The notes under the pieces: model-generated
Seen by the model: only the letters and a program-made list of their open reading frames with translations
What the model was told of the DNA's origin: nothing
The model's database searches: none
NCBI RefSeq assembly: GCF_000413855.1
Contig: NZ_ATGG01000015.1
Coordinates: 1-64,000 of the forward strand
DNA: 64,000 bases
Source: Acinetobacter gyllenbergii CIP 110306 = MTCC 11365
GTDB taxonomy: Bacteria; Pseudomonadota; Gammaproteobacteria; Pseudomonadales; Moraxellaceae
Direction: 5' to 3'
Made by a program: the position numbers and the translations under genes
Shown: positions 18,006 to 28,061 of the stretch, piece after piece
How positions within the stretch are numbered: the first letter of the stretch is position 1
Layout: every line of letters starts with the position of its first letter

Positions 18006-18368
18006 CTATTTTGCATAGAGATCTTGATACAAGTTTTTAGATACCCAGTCGATAAAAGCAGTTTTATGATGAAATGAGGGTGTATTAAACAGATTAAGAT
18101 CTAATTCAAAGTGATCAAAATTCAGTAATTTATAAATACCACCACCTAAAGGGATTAAATTCGTATGAGGATATTTCATCGCTTTTAAAGCATTCGTTAA
18201 AAACTGTGCTTTGGTTTGTACCTCACTGTTTTTATAAGATTGGTAGCTGGTGGAATGTATGAATAATTCATATTCTCGGCCTAGATTTTGTCTTATCTGA
18301 GAAATAACCACTTCAATCTCCTGAGTCATGGGAAATATTTTTATATCACAGAAATCAAAAAAGCCCAT
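18006..18368 (-). CDS. Hypothetical cytoplasmic protein, 120 aa
   Basis: No signal peptide or membrane span. Residues 14-120 (MTQEIEVVISQIRQNLGRE...) form a mixed alpha/beta soluble protein. The first Met (18368) and Met14 (18329) are both possible starts; neither has a good ribosome site. It ends at a clear terminator. Not recognised. Confidence 0.55.
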   Translation of the reverse strand: MGFFDFCDIKIFPMTQEIEVVISQIRQNLGREYELFIHSTSYQSYKNSEVQTKAQFLTNALKAMKYPHTNLIPLGGGIYKLLNFDHFELDLNLFNTPSFHHKTAFIDWVSKNLYQDLYAK

Positions 18369-18404
18369 CTTTTGACGAGCTTTTATTCAATTAAACTGTA
18401 ATTT

Positions 18405-18599
18405 TTAGTGAACGTTTAACTCATCGTCTCGTGCAACAATCACAGAGGTTAGCATTGGAATACCCAAGATAATTGGGACTACAATAATCCATAAATCCGT
18501 TGTTAACTTACTCGAAAAAAAGAAATGTATAACGAGAGCAGCCAAAACCAATACCGCTAACAAAACACCTATGAAGCGCATTGCAAATTTAACCAGCAT
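18405..18599 (-). CDS. Small two-span membrane protein
   Basis: 64 residues: two hydrophobic helices (about 5-29 and 36-54) with a short polar loop, and an acidic tail ARDDELNVH. Unknown function. It lies 36 bp upstream of the 18006 gene on the same strand and may be co-transcribed. Confidence 0.6.
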   Translation of the reverse strand: MLVKFAMRFIGVLLAVLVLAALVIHFFFSSKLTTDLWIIVVPIILGIPMLTSVIVARDDELNVH

Positions 18600-19260
18600 T
18601 TTGGATTCCTTATGATTCTAATAGTTATAAACAGTATACGCCTACTCTATGTAGTTATAGCATTTTCTTTTTCTATTGCACTATAAAACGCAGATATACA
18701 TCTTGCATTAAAAATGCTCGACAAGGTGGGCTGTTTAATAGCGATATTTCGCCTCATTCCCCCAATGAAAAGCTAATTACAATTTAAACGTTCTGATGCA
18801 TTTGAGATGCTACTTTTCAGTGAACTTAAATTTAGAAGCAACTGATTGATCATTTTTTTAAAATTTGACCTGCGAGTATAGGCCATTGTTTAACTTACGC
18901 TGCGAGCTAGAGCAGTACACTTAAAAGTGCTTGATTCATCTTTATTGCATTAACATGCGCGATAAATGAATAAAAAATATTCGCTTGAACGATTAGCACT
19001 TAAAAACAAAAAGTCTTGCAAACTATACCATATATTCAATACAACCAAATGTAACCTGAAATAAACAACCATTAAATTAAATGCTTAAATTTACTGGAAT
19101 TTTACGCTTTGTTTAATCAAATACGTTGTAGCTACAGCTTAGACATGGAAATGTATAATCGTTAACCAGATCACATATTTTAAAGCTGATTTTTTTAATT
19201 TAATCTAGCTCTCTCAGAGCGCCTTTTGCTCTCTCGACGGTTCATATTTTAAGGATATCT
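18600..19260. other. Long intergenic region upstream of gltS
   Basis: 660 bp with no credible frame. It contains a 10-bp palindrome TGTAGCTACA (19127-19136) and a TATAAT box (19154-19159) about 100 bp before gltS, which may be its promoter. No clear -35 at ideal spacing. Confidence 0.4.
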
Positions 19261-20490
19261 ATGGATTTCATACTTAATCCAACATATACGCTCATGCTAG
19301 CGGTGTTGGTTCTCTATGTCGGACGCATTTTAAATAAGCACATCCCCTTTTTAACCAAATACAATATCCCTGAGCCAGTGGCAGGTGGTTTGGTCGGTGC
19401 AATTATTTTTTATTTGATTCATCAATTTGCGGGTTATACCATTTCGGTCAATAAGCCAATGCAAGATACATTCATGCTTATGTTTTTTGCATCGATTGGT
19501 TTGAGTGCTAATTTTGCCAAACTTAAGGAAGGTGGCAAGCCTTTAATTATCTTCTTAATTGCCATTTCCTTCTTTGTCATCATTCAAAATGGTGTCGGCA
19601 TGGCAATTGCTTCTGCCGTTGGTCTTGATCCATTAATGGGGGTTGTTGCAGGTTCAATTGCTTTGGTGGGTGGTTTAGGCACTGCTGGAGCATGGGGACC
19701 AATTTTTGAGACCAAATATGCCGTTGAAGGTGCGTTACCAATGGGTATTGCAAGTGCGACCTTCGGTATGGTTGTTGGTGGTTTGATGGGAGGGCCATTA
19801 GCCCGTTACCTCATTCGTAAACACAACCTAGCGTCACCATTAAAAGCGGAAGTTCGTGAGGAAAATAAAGACGCACCGCTTACAGATAGTGAGTACACAT
19901 TCGAAGCACCACAAAAAGTTCGCTTAATCACTGCGGATAATGCCATTGTCACTTTAGGTATGTTTGCCTTTGCCTTGGCTTTTGCTGAAACCATGAAAAA
20001 CCTAACCATTGGTACTGCAATTGAATTACCAACTTTTGTATGGGCATTGGGTGGTGGTATTCTTCTACGTAATATCTTGGAAACTGGCCTTAAACAAGAA
20101 ATCTTTGATCGCTCGATAGATGTCTTTGGCAATACAGCGCTGGCGTTATTTTTAGCAATGGCATTGGTTTCATTGAAACTTTGGCAACTGGCTGATCTTG
20201 CAATTCCAATGATTATTTTGTTGATTGCTCAGTCTATTGCAATGTGGGTATTTGCGGTTTATATTTCCTTCCGCGTTATGGGTAAAAACTACGATTCAGC
20301 GGTGTTGGCTTCTGGCCTGTGTGGTTTTGGCATGGGAGCAACGCCAAATGCGATTGCAAATATGCAAGCAATTACCAATATGTATGGTCCATCGCATAAA
20401 GCATTTTTGATCGTTCCTCTTGTCGGTGCATTCTTTATTGACCTAGTGAACGTTGTTGTTATTCAAACGATCTTACAAATCTTTGGTTAA
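19261..20490 (+). CDS. gltS: Sodium/glutamate symporter
   Basis: 409-residue inner-membrane Na+:glutamate carrier. Its two homologous halves each carry a glycine-rich reentrant segment: SIALVGGLGTAGAWGPIFE in the first half and SGLCGFGMGATPNAIANM in the second. The central hydrophilic loop (about 185-220, RKHNLASPLKAEV..) is typical, and length is near E. coli GltS (401). Stand-alone gene with AAGGATATCT before the ATG and a terminator behind. Confidence 0.94.
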   Translation: MDFILNPTYTLMLAVLVLYVGRILNKHIPFLTKYNIPEPVAGGLVGAIIFYLIHQFAGYTISVNKPMQDTFMLMFFASIGLSANFAKLKEGGKPLIIFLIAISFFVIIQNGVGMAIASAVGLDPLMGVVAGSIALVGGLGTAGAWGPIFETKYAVEGALPMGIASATFGMVVGGLMGGPLARYLIRKHNLASPLKAEVREENKDAPLTDSEYTFEAPQKVRLITADNAIVTLGMFAFALAFAETMKNLTIGTAIELPTFVWALGGGILLRNILETGLKQEIFDRSIDVFGNTALALFLAMALVSLKLWQLADLAIPMIILLIAQSIAMWVFAVYISFRVMGKNYDSAVLASGLCGFGMGATPNAIANMQAITNMYGPSHKAFLIVPLVGAFFIDLVNVVVIQTILQIFG

Positions 20491-20530
20491 TCGCTAAAAC
20501 AAAGCAATGACGACTTAATTAAGTGTCTTA

Positions 20531-20563
20531 AAGCCATATCTTCAAAAGATGTGGCTTTTTTAT
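20531..20563 (+). terminator. gltS terminator
   Basis: AAGCCATATCTT (20531-20542) pairs with AAGATGTGGCTT (20546-20557, one G-U), followed by TTTTTA. Confidence 0.85.
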
Positions 20564-20722
20564 ATATAGTTTTTAAACCTCGATTCAGCAAAAAGCATAA
20601 TGTTTGTCCTTAAAACCAATTGAAACCCTGTTTTTGTCCTATATGCACATGGCGCACATTTTTACTCAATGCTAAAAATTACGTATTCAATTTGATTTGT
20701 AATTTTATATCGGGTGACATGT

Positions 20723-21667
20723 ATGATCACAGAAAATCATCAACTTAAAGCAAGAAAAGTACATTTCGATTTTTCTGAATCTTCCGTCTGCTGGATGCAG
20801 AATGATCCTTTATGCTCACATATTGCCAATGGGATTAACATGCTGTTGCCTGCGGGTGAATTTTGGTTCTGCCGTGTGTTTAACAAGACAATTCCCTATA
20901 TTTCAGATGAAAAACTCAAACAAGAAGTGATTGGCTTTGTCCGTCAAGAAGCAGCTCATGCCCGTGCCCATGAGAAAGCCCAAGATTTCTTAAGAGAAAA
21001 TGGCTATGACATCCAAGATCCATTAAATCGTGCTCACTTTATTTTTAATATTCTTCTCGGGGACAAACCCTTAGGAGTACCCTTTCTCAAGGGTGAGAAA
21101 TTGGAGGAATACTGGTTACTGTTTCGCGTTGGTGTTATTGCTGCAATCGAGCACTTTACTGGAACGATTGGACAATGGACACTCGATAGTAAGTCTTGGG
21201 ATACAGCAGATCCAGCCATGACCGATTTGTTTCGTTGGCACCTTGCAGAAGAAGTTGAGCACCGTTGTGTAGCCTATGACCTTTTTGAACATCTACTCAC
21301 AAACAAATTTGGTTTTTATGTCTCTCGTCAAGTGATCATGATGGGTGTGTTCCCTCTGTTTATTTACTTCCTTGCAGATTTTGCACGTAGTCTTGGACAG
21401 CAAGATCTAGAACATCAAGAGATCCAAAAATTGATGCGCCGCGGATTCTTTAGCTTTATTCGAGAGTTCGAAAAAACGGCAACGCAAACTGATAACCTCC
21501 CCACCATAAAGTACTTATGGAAAGCAACTTTACGCTGGGTGTCGCCAAAATTTAATCCGATACATGAAGGTGATACCGAGCAAGCATTGGCTTATATGGC
21601 TCGTTCACCTGCAGTACAATATTTTGAACAGACGACGCAAAGTTCAAACAAAACGACATTAAGCTAG
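20723..21667 (+). CDS. Metal-dependent hydrolase family (PF10118-type) with a diiron-like ligand set
   Basis: 314 residues from ATG 20723 (cGGGTG ribosome site); GTG 20714 would add three residues but has no site. The family is labelled predicted metal-dependent hydrolase. The visible ligands are E46 (GEFWFCR), E76-x-x-H79 (RQEAAHARAH), E143 (IAAIEHF) and E177-x-x-H180 (EEVEHRC): the E, ExxH, E, ExxH order of ferritin-like diiron oxygenases. One hydrophobic segment (about 205-222) may touch the membrane. Function unknown; oxidative chemistry is as likely as hydrolysis (inference). Confidence 0.8.
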   Translation: MITENHQLKARKVHFDFSESSVCWMQNDPLCSHIANGINMLLPAGEFWFCRVFNKTIPYISDEKLKQEVIGFVRQEAAHARAHEKAQDFLRENGYDIQDPLNRAHFIFNILLGDKPLGVPFLKGEKLEEYWLLFRVGVIAAIEHFTGTIGQWTLDSKSWDTADPAMTDLFRWHLAEEVEHRCVAYDLFEHLLTNKFGFYVSRQVIMMGVFPLFIYFLADFARSLGQQDLEHQEIQKLMRRGFFSFIREFEKTATQTDNLPTIKYLWKATLRWVSPKFNPIHEGDTEQALAYMARSPAVQYFEQTTQSSNKTTLS

Positions 21668-21683
21668 TTTTTTAATTCAATAA

Positions 21684-21721
21684 AAAACCTCATTATTCAA
21701 CATGGATATGGGGTTTTTTTT
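21684..21721 (+). terminator. Terminator after the PF10118-type gene
   Basis: AAACCTCAT pairs with ATGGGGTTT (one G-U), followed by TTTTT. It overlaps the 3' end of the convergent gene at 21697. Confidence 0.8.
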
Positions 21722-22089
21722 AACTCATTTTTCAATGCTAAATAATTTTTTTGCGCTTCATTTTGAGTAAATACAAACTCATTTTTCTCCATAATGCTTT
21801 CAGTAGCACCTTGCATATAGTGCTGATAATCTGAATAACGCTCAATAATCAACTTATGTAGATTTACTTTACTTTTTTCAACTAAACATTGTTTTTGCTT
21901 TGCTTTTAGTTGTTCAATGCCCGATTTTTCCTTGCCTCTCAAACCATATTCAAATTGAATTTGATCATCTATAGATTTGAAATAAACATCAGATAAATTA
22001 ACGTAATCATCTTTAAAGTTTTTAGCATCTGCTGTACGACATATACCGAATAAAAACATAAGTATAACTATAGATATTATTTTCATCAC
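21697..22089 (-). CDS. Small exported protein, unknown
   Basis: 130 residues with a signal peptide (MMKIISIVILMFLFGICRTADA). The mature part is helical and Lys/Gln-rich with two cysteines (KQKQCLVEK and the last residue). Its final codons (KKTPYPC, stop) lie inside the terminator of the convergent gene. Not assigned to a family. Confidence 0.6.
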   Translation of the reverse strand: MMKIISIVILMFLFGICRTADAKNFKDDYVNLSDVYFKSIDDQIQFEYGLRGKEKSGIEQLKAKQKQCLVEKSKVNLHKLIIERYSDYQHYMQGATESIMEKNEFVFTQNEAQKNYLALKNELKKTPYPC

Positions 22090-22271
22090 CGTTTCTATAT
22101 ATATTAATTTTCACTTATTATAACATCATATTGAACAAAAAACCGCCTCAAAATAAAACACCAAAACCTTTAAAAATACAAAACAAAGCATGAAGAATAA
22201 CTAAATAAAAATCTTATTTAACCTTCGCCTATTTGAAATAACTACATTTAATTATAAGACAAACTTTCTAA

Positions 22272-22457
22272 TCAAAAATCAATCTCAACCTTCTCTATAA
22301 TGGATGAAGCCACATCTAATGCACCTTTTCCAATCTCAACAACAATTTCAACTAAATCGACTGGATTAAGATCAATTGAATTTACCGTCGAATTCTGTTG
22401 TTGATGGTCACTTTCTAATTGCCCGAGTTCATCTACTGGATTATTGGTGTTATTCAC
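22272..22457 (-). CDS. Small acidic protein, 61 aa
   Basis: GTG start at 22457 with AGAGGT at good distance, which argues for a real gene. Polar acidic N-terminus (MNNTNNPVDELGQLESDHQQ) and an amphipathic helix (VEIVVEIGKGALDVASSII) near the end. No double-glycine leader. Divergent from the ABC transporter gene, 207 bp away. Unknown function. Confidence 0.5.
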   Translation of the reverse strand: MNNTNNPVDELGQLESDHQQQNSTVNSIDLNPVDLVEIVVEIGKGALDVASSIIEKVEIDF

Positions 22458-22664
22458 TTTTTTCTACCTCTACAATGATGGATGATTGACCTTACAAATA
22501 AATATCATATGCTTAACATAAAACTTTGTGAATTCTAGAAATGATTTTGTTTATGGCATAAAAGACATGCTCATCATTTATGTTCTTTTACCGACTCCAA
22601 CTCGCTTTTCTGTTATCCTAACAAGGTGAGCTGAATCGTACTGTAGAACTAGAGGAAAAGCGGC

Positions 22665-24512
22665 ATGCTACAATGGTTTGAAAAATTAGTTGATCCCTAT
22701 CCAACGAAAGACTTAAACAAACCATTACCCACCACTTTCTTTGCTTTCGTTTGGCAAGCAACCAAAGGAATTCGCCCTTACCTTTTTATCTTAATTGCAT
22801 GTACGGCAGCTGCAGCCAGTTTTGAAGCATTATTTTTCTCCTATATCGGGAAATTGGTCGACTGGTTGACACAAAGTCAACCCAGTACTTTCTTAGCGAA
22901 TAATCAACAAAATTTAACCATCCTCATCAGTATCCTCTTTGCCAATATTTTCTTTGTCAGCCTGCAATCTGTGGTGAAGCATCAGGTGCTATTCAGCAAC
23001 TTTCCGATGCGTATGCGTTGGCGCTTCCATAACTTGTTACTACAACAAAGCTTAGATTTCTTCCATACCGACTTCGCAGGGCGTCTATCTGCAAAGGTCA
23101 TGCAAACGGCTTTGGCTGTACGTGAATTCTGGATGATTTTAGGCGATATGCTGGTTTATGTACTGATTTACTTCATTACAATTAGTGTGGTCTTAGGCTC
23201 CATTTCTCCTGTACTGATTATTCCTTTAATGTTGTGGTTGGTTTTTTTTATAGTAATTGCCAGTTATTTTATCCCCCGTTTAGGTAAGATTTCCAAAAAA
23301 CAAGCAGATTCACGTGCGGTCATGACAGGTCGTATAACCGATGCTTATACCAATATCCAAACCGTAAAGCTTTTTGCGCATGCAGGCCGTGAAAGCCAAT
23401 ATGCCAAAGAATCCATGCAAGAGTTTATGGTTACGGTTTATAAGCAAATGCGCTTAGGAGTCAAATACGAAATCAGCATTCGTTTACTCAGTGCGTTTCT
23501 ATATATTGGTGTCATTGGCACTTCAGTTTGGTTATGGACACAAGGACAAGCGGCGATTGGTGTCATTGCCGCAACTACGGCGATGGTACTGAAGTTAGAC
23601 AGTATGGCTGAATTTTTAATGTGGCATGTCACCATGCTATTTGAAAATGTCGGCACCATTCAGGATGGTATGTCAACTTTAGGGAAACAGATCCAGATCC
23701 AAGACAAGAAAGATGCGACTGAATTGAAAGTTCAGCATGGTGAGATCCGATTTGAGGATGTGAGCTTTGCTTATAACCAAAAAAATGTCATTGAGCATTT
23801 TAACTTAACCATCAAACCTGGTGAAAAAATTGGCGTTGTTGGACGCTCTGGTGCTGGTAAATCAACATTAATTCAATTACTGCTTCATTTTTACGATATC
23901 AACCAAGGTCGTATTTTGATTGATGGTCAAAATATTCATGATGTAACTCAAGATAGCTTACGCGCCAATATCGCCTTAGTAACGCAAGATACTTCTTTAT
24001 TACACCGTACTGTTGCTGAAAATATTAAATATGGGCGTCCAAATGCGACTGAGGCTGAAGTGCAACTCGCAGTGAAAAAAGCCAGAGCAGAAGAATTCAT
24101 TCCACAACTGACAGATCAAAAAGGACGTGTTGGATTTGATGCCTATGTCGGTGAGCGTGGTGTGAAGCTCTCTGGTGGACAACGCCAGCGGATTGCGATT
24201 TCACGTGTTTTTCTAAAAGATGCCCCTATTCTGATTTTAGATGAAGCCACCAGTGCACTGGATTCGGAAGTCGAAGCTGCGATCCAAAGCAGTTTAAATG
24301 ACTTGATGGTTGGCAAAACGGTGATTGCAATTGCGCATCGTTTATCTACTATTGCTCAAATGGATCGCCTGATTGTGCTTGACCAAGGCCGAATTGCTGA
24401 GCAAGGCACACATGAGGAACTGATTGCGAACGATGGCTTGTATGCACAGTTATGGAAACGCCAAACGGGTGGCTTTTTAGTTGAACAACGAGTGACTCAG
24501 GACACAGAATAA
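22665..24512 (+). CDS. ABC exporter, fused membrane and ATPase domains
   Basis: 615-residue half transporter of the MsbA/multidrug exporter type. Six-helix membrane domain at about 35-330; nucleotide-binding domain at about 360-600 with Walker A GRSGAGKST (about 393), signature LSGGQRQR (about 502), Walker B ILILDEATSALD (about 521) and switch His in AIAHRLST. It should work as a homodimer exporting a lipid or drug; substrate unknown. Its stop codon overlaps the start of the MaoC gene (TAATG), so the two are translationally coupled. Confidence 0.88.
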   Translation: MLQWFEKLVDPYPTKDLNKPLPTTFFAFVWQATKGIRPYLFILIACTAAAASFEALFFSYIGKLVDWLTQSQPSTFLANNQQNLTILISILFANIFFVSLQSVVKHQVLFSNFPMRMRWRFHNLLLQQSLDFFHTDFAGRLSAKVMQTALAVREFWMILGDMLVYVLIYFITISVVLGSISPVLIIPLMLWLVFFIVIASYFIPRLGKISKKQADSRAVMTGRITDAYTNIQTVKLFAHAGRESQYAKESMQEFMVTVYKQMRLGVKYEISIRLLSAFLYIGVIGTSVWLWTQGQAAIGVIAATTAMVLKLDSMAEFLMWHVTMLFENVGTIQDGMSTLGKQIQIQDKKDATELKVQHGEIRFEDVSFAYNQKNVIEHFNLTIKPGEKIGVVGRSGAGKSTLIQLLLHFYDINQGRILIDGQNIHDVTQDSLRANIALVTQDTSLLHRTVAENIKYGRPNATEAEVQLAVKKARAEEFIPQLTDQKGRVGFDAYVGERGVKLSGGQRQRIAISRVFLKDAPILILDEATSALDSEVEAAIQSSLNDLMVGKTVIAIAHRLSTIAQMDRLIVLDQGRIAEQGTHEELIANDGLYAQLWKRQTGGFLVEQRVTQDTE

Positions 24513-24952
24513 TGTTGTATTTAGAAGATTTAAGTATTGGTGATCGCTTCACCAGCCGTGAATATGAAATGACGCTTGCAGAAGTAAAGCAATTTGCTGG
24601 GCAATATGACCCACAACCCTTCCATCTTGATGAAGTTGCTGCAACAGAACATCCTCTCTTTCAAGGTTTAGCGGCAAGTGGCTGGCATACCTCCGCTGTA
24701 ACCATGCGCTTATGGACAGAGTGTTTTCCAGTTGCTGGTGGGTTGTTGGGTACCGAATCAAGCCTACGCTGGCCGCGTCCAACCCGTGTTGGCGATAAAA
24801 TTCATGTTGAGATTGAAATTACTGCAATTGTGCCATCTAAAACAAAACATGATCGTGGTATCGTCAGCTACGTAACACAAGCTTTGAACCAACATGGGGA
24901 TGTGCTATTAATATCGACAACCAAAATTATGGTCTTTAGAAAACCAACTTGA
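24512..24952 (+). CDS. MaoC-like hot-dog hydratase
   Basis: 146-residue single hot-dog protein. The catalytic pair is present: D33 and H38 in QYDPQPFHLDE, followed by the conserved LFQGLAASGWHTSAVTMRL. Members hydrate enoyl-CoA or enoyl-ACP. The start overlaps the ABC exporter stop by one base, linking it to that gene; a role in modifying a lipid-type substrate is possible but not shown. Confidence 0.87.
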   Translation: MLYLEDLSIGDRFTSREYEMTLAEVKQFAGQYDPQPFHLDEVAATEHPLFQGLAASGWHTSAVTMRLWTECFPVAGGLLGTESSLRWPRPTRVGDKIHVEIEITAIVPSKTKHDRGIVSYVTQALNQHGDVLLISTTKIMVFRKPT

Positions 24953-25080
24953 TTCTTGAACATTCGGTGACTCTTTTGTCCAACAATTTTTATGATTGAT
25001 TATTTTATTTCATGTAAAGATGTTTAAGACTTAAATGTTTAAAAGATATTGGCAAAATTGATGAGCGCCACGGAAAGCAC

Positions 25081-26106
25081 ATGAAAACAACCTCAACTCG
25101 TCAAGATCAAGGAATACCAGGCGTTTATGGCTTATTGCTCTTAGACGTCGTTTCGCGCTGGGGATATAGCGACGAAACATTGTTTGCACCGTTTCACTTA
25201 ACTAGCGAACAACTGGCTGATCCAAATTATCGAATTCCAACACCGATTGCGAATGAATTGGTCAAGCATTCTTTGCGTCTTACCGGTGAAAGCACATTGG
25301 GCTTTCATCTAGGAACGCAGATGCGTATTTCCATTCATGGCTTTATTGGCTATGCCATTATGACGGCACATGACATTACCGATGCCATTGCATTAGCAAG
25401 CCGGTTTATTCAGTTACGTCTTCCCTTTTTACAACTTTATTTTTCCACCTTTGGACCTAAGGCCACGCTACAACTACAATGTGATATTGAAGTTGAGCCA
25501 TTACGCACTGAAATTATTCTAGGTCTGACCATTGGTATTATGACCATGGCCAAAGCTCTCACAGGCATTGAAGATTTGAGGGGTGAAGTCGATTTGGACT
25601 TTGCTGAACCTGCTGGTTTTGAAAAATATAAAGATCGATTAACCAGTACAGTACGTTTTAATCAACCCCATCTGATTTCCAGCTTCGATAAAAAATATCT
25701 CGGCTTAAAAATGGTCAATGCAGATCCAATTGCCAGCCAGATTGCGATTAACCAATGTGAAACTGAACTCTCTGCACTGGGTGAACGTCGTCGTTTAGCC
25801 ATGCGGGTTCGTGATATTTTAACCAATTCAGAACAGCATTATCTGAGTATTGAAAGTGTGGCTGAACGCTTACACATGTCAGATCGTACCTTGAAACGCC
25901 AATTGGCTGCGGAAGGCACATCCTTCTCTACGCTCGTGGATGAAGTCCGTTATCGCCATGCAACCTCTTTGCTGTCTCGTACCGATTATAGTTTGGAACA
26001 AATTGCAGACGAACTCGGTTATTCGGATGTCGCGAATTTCAGCCGTGCCTTTAAACGCTGGAGTGGTCGTAGCCCAAGTAACTGGCGTAAAGACCCATAC
26101 TTATAA
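25081..26106 (+). CDS. AraC-family regulator (OruR/ArgR-like architecture)
   Basis: 341 residues: N-terminal PF12625-type ligand domain (about 20-205, with LRLTGESTLGFHLGTQMRIS) and a C-terminal AraC double helix-turn-helix (about 240-338: SIESVAERLHMSDRTLKRQLAAEG, then LEQIADELGYSDVANFSRAFKRWSG). This type controls catabolic or virulence genes in response to small organic acids or lipids; the target here is not evident. CGGAAAGCAC precedes the ATG. Confidence 0.88.
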   Translation: MKTTSTRQDQGIPGVYGLLLLDVVSRWGYSDETLFAPFHLTSEQLADPNYRIPTPIANELVKHSLRLTGESTLGFHLGTQMRISIHGFIGYAIMTAHDITDAIALASRFIQLRLPFLQLYFSTFGPKATLQLQCDIEVEPLRTEIILGLTIGIMTMAKALTGIEDLRGEVDLDFAEPAGFEKYKDRLTSTVRFNQPHLISSFDKKYLGLKMVNADPIASQIAINQCETELSALGERRRLAMRVRDILTNSEQHYLSIESVAERLHMSDRTLKRQLAAEGTSFSTLVDEVRYRHATSLLSRTDYSLEQIADELGYSDVANFSRAFKRWSGRSPSNWRKDPYL

Positions 26107-26186
26107 GTTCACGAAAGCTTTTGTTTTTGTTGAAAAGCATGTATAAACCAAATAAAAATCATACGACAGATTGTTAAGGAGTTGTC

Positions 26187-26561
26187 ATGAATCATCCAGC
26201 AGAATTGAAATATGCACGTACGCATGAGTGGGTAAGAATTGAGGGTGACCTCGTTGTCACGGGGATTACTGACCATGCACAAGATGAGTTGGGTGATTTA
26301 GTGTATGTGGAAACGCCAGAAGTGGGCAGCCATGTCACCGCAACTGAACAAGCAGGCATTGTTGAATCAGTTAAAACAGCCTCTGATATTCACGCACCTG
26401 TTTCTGGAACTGTGGTTGAAGTGAATACTGATCTTGAAGATGATCCTGACTTTGTCAATGACGAGCCGTATGGTAAGGGTTGGATCTATAAGATTAAGCC
26501 AGATAATATGGCTGATGTTGAAAAATTGCTTTCAAATAGCGAATACGAATCAGGTTTATAA
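26187..26561 (+). CDS. gcvH: Glycine cleavage system H protein
   Basis: 124-residue lipoyl carrier shuttling the aminomethyl group from P-protein to T-protein. Lipoylation lysine is K63 in [15 protein letters not shown]. Start [16 protein letters not shown] and end YEKLLSN-type segment ([14 protein letters not shown]) are typical. A strong AAGGAG site lies before ATG 26187. gcvT and gcvP are not adjacent in this window. A strong terminator follows. Confidence 0.96.
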   Translation: MNHPAELKYARTHEWVRIEGDLVVTGITDHAQDELGDLVYVETPEVGSHVTATEQAGIVESVKTASDIHAPVSGTVVEVNTDLEDDPDFVNDEPYGKGWIYKIKPDNMADVEKLLSNSEYESGL

Positions 26562-26601
26562 TTTTATAAATCTGACCAATCGCTTTGGATTGGGATATTT
26601 A

Positions 26602-26630
26602 AAAACCGAGTTATTGCTAACTCGGTTTTT
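26602..26630 (+). terminator. gcvH terminator
   Basis: AAAACCGAGTTA-TTGC-TAACTCGGTTTT perfect stem with a T-run; may also stop the convergent LPMO transcript. Confidence 0.9.
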
Positions 26631-26647
26631 TATTACTTGGACTTACA

Positions 26648-27799
26648 CTATTTCACGAGAATCCAAGCATCCTGCCAGTTCGAGCCTGTGCCAGGTACAT
26701 ATTGATGTGCTTGAATGCTACACCAACCACTATAAGGAAATGGCTTACACTGATAAATACGTCCATCGCTGCTCAATACTTTGCTACCTGCTTTATATGT
26801 AGCAATATTCTTCGGATAAACAAAATCATAAGTCCCTCCACTGATCGGGGCACGCTCAATTTTGATTTCAACACGCTGAATACCGCTATTTAAACTACTA
26901 TAAACATCATTTTTTCCACTTACAGCTACAATCTCACCCTGTGCATTTTTAACCCCTGCGCGTAAAGCACTATGCTCTCGATTAATGGCTTCTGCCAATA
27001 AGCGAGGCCAAACATTTCGATTGCCATTGGCAGTACTGGTAATCCGTAATTCTGTTTTCAAATTTGGATTTTCGCCATTCATATCAAATACACGTGTTGA
27101 TACACGATCATTCTCTACTAAATCATCAAGCGGATTGATATCACCGATATCGTTCCAGCTTTGAACTGGTTTTGGGGGTTGCGGATCGACTGGTGTAGTT
27201 GGGTTGCCTGAACCGACATTTACATCAATGACATTATAAAAGGCATTACTGGTATCTCCGATATCCCATACCGCGAGAATGACATGATAGCCACTGCGGT
27301 CAGCAGGCACGTGACAACGGTGTGTGACCACACTGGCAGGCTTTTGGTATTTGCCATCTACTGTACAAAAGGGATTGAGATCAAAAGAACTACGAGCCAA
27401 AGGAGCTGAAGAATTCCAGCCTTGCTTAGTGATGAAATAACGCCAGCCTTGAGTCACATGCTGCGCCGTAAATTGCCAAGTAAAGTCATTTGCGCCTGTG
27501 GGCAAATTTGTTTTGACCCATCGTGTCGGTGATTGTGCATTTAATTCTGAAAATTGACTCAAATTTGCATTGGCAATTTGCCCATCAGCTGGTCCAGACT
27601 GCGGAAAACCTTTCGGAGCTTCTAAACTTTGCGGCTCCCACACAATGCTGCCACATTGAGTATTCTTATTTAACTTACAGGCATAAGCTCGAGATTCTGG
27701 TTTAAGTACATAGCCATGTGCAAAAACCAATGAAGGTACAATAGGCAGTACCAATATTCCAATCGAGATTAAACTGCGTCTAATAAAGTGATGCATCAT
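26648..27799 (-). CDS. Chitin-binding lytic polysaccharide monooxygenase (AA10, GbpA-like)
   Basis: 383 residues. The signal peptide ends LVFA, so the mature protein begins with H28 ([14 protein letters not shown]); with H114 (TAQHVTQGW) this makes the copper histidine brace of AA10 enzymes. The LPMO domain runs to about 195. A Pro-rich linker ([12 protein letters not shown]), a middle domain (about 215-330) and a C-terminal CBM5/12-like chitin-binding module ([22 protein letters not shown]) follow. It is secreted, binds chitin and may aid attachment or nutrition. Stand-alone gene. Confidence 0.9.
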   Translation of the reverse strand: MMHHFIRRSLISIGILVLPIVPSLVFAHGYVLKPESRAYACKLNKNTQCGSIVWEPQSLEAPKGFPQSGPADGQIANANLSQFSELNAQSPTRWVKTNLPTGANDFTWQFTAQHVTQGWRYFITKQGWNSSAPLARSSFDLNPFCTVDGKYQKPASVVTHRCHVPADRSGYHVILAVWDIGDTSNAFYNVIDVNVGSGNPTTPVDPQPPKPVQSWNDIGDINPLDDLVENDRVSTRVFDMNGENPNLKTELRITSTANGNRNVWPRLLAEAINREHSALRAGVKNAQGEIVAVSGKNDVYSSLNSGIQRVEIKIERAPISGGTYDFVYPKNIATYKAGSKVLSSDGRIYQCKPFPYSGWCSIQAHQYVPGTGSNWQDAWILVK

Positions 27800-28008
27800 T
27801 CTTCTACCTTTGTCATTTCAGTTATTTATTGTTGTTAAGCATTGGTGTTCTTAAGACACCTCTTAGACCATAGGTCAGTCACTCAAACAAGACAACTCCC
27901 TATGCTGTAATAATCTGTAATATGCCAGTTGACTTGATCACAGGAATAAAAGCTTATGATGACCCGATCAAATTATTTTATAAATCCATTAATTCTCAGT
28001 GCAATCAA

Positions 28009-28041
28009 AAAAAGCCCAATTCGATTTGAACTGGGCTTTTT
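28009..28041. terminator. Terminator after aspA
   Basis: AAAAAGCCCA (28009-28018) pairs with TGGGCTTTTT (28032-28041); functional on the minus strand, just past the aspA stop. Confidence 0.8.
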
Positions 28042-28061
28042 CAAAACTGGATTTTCAGGAT

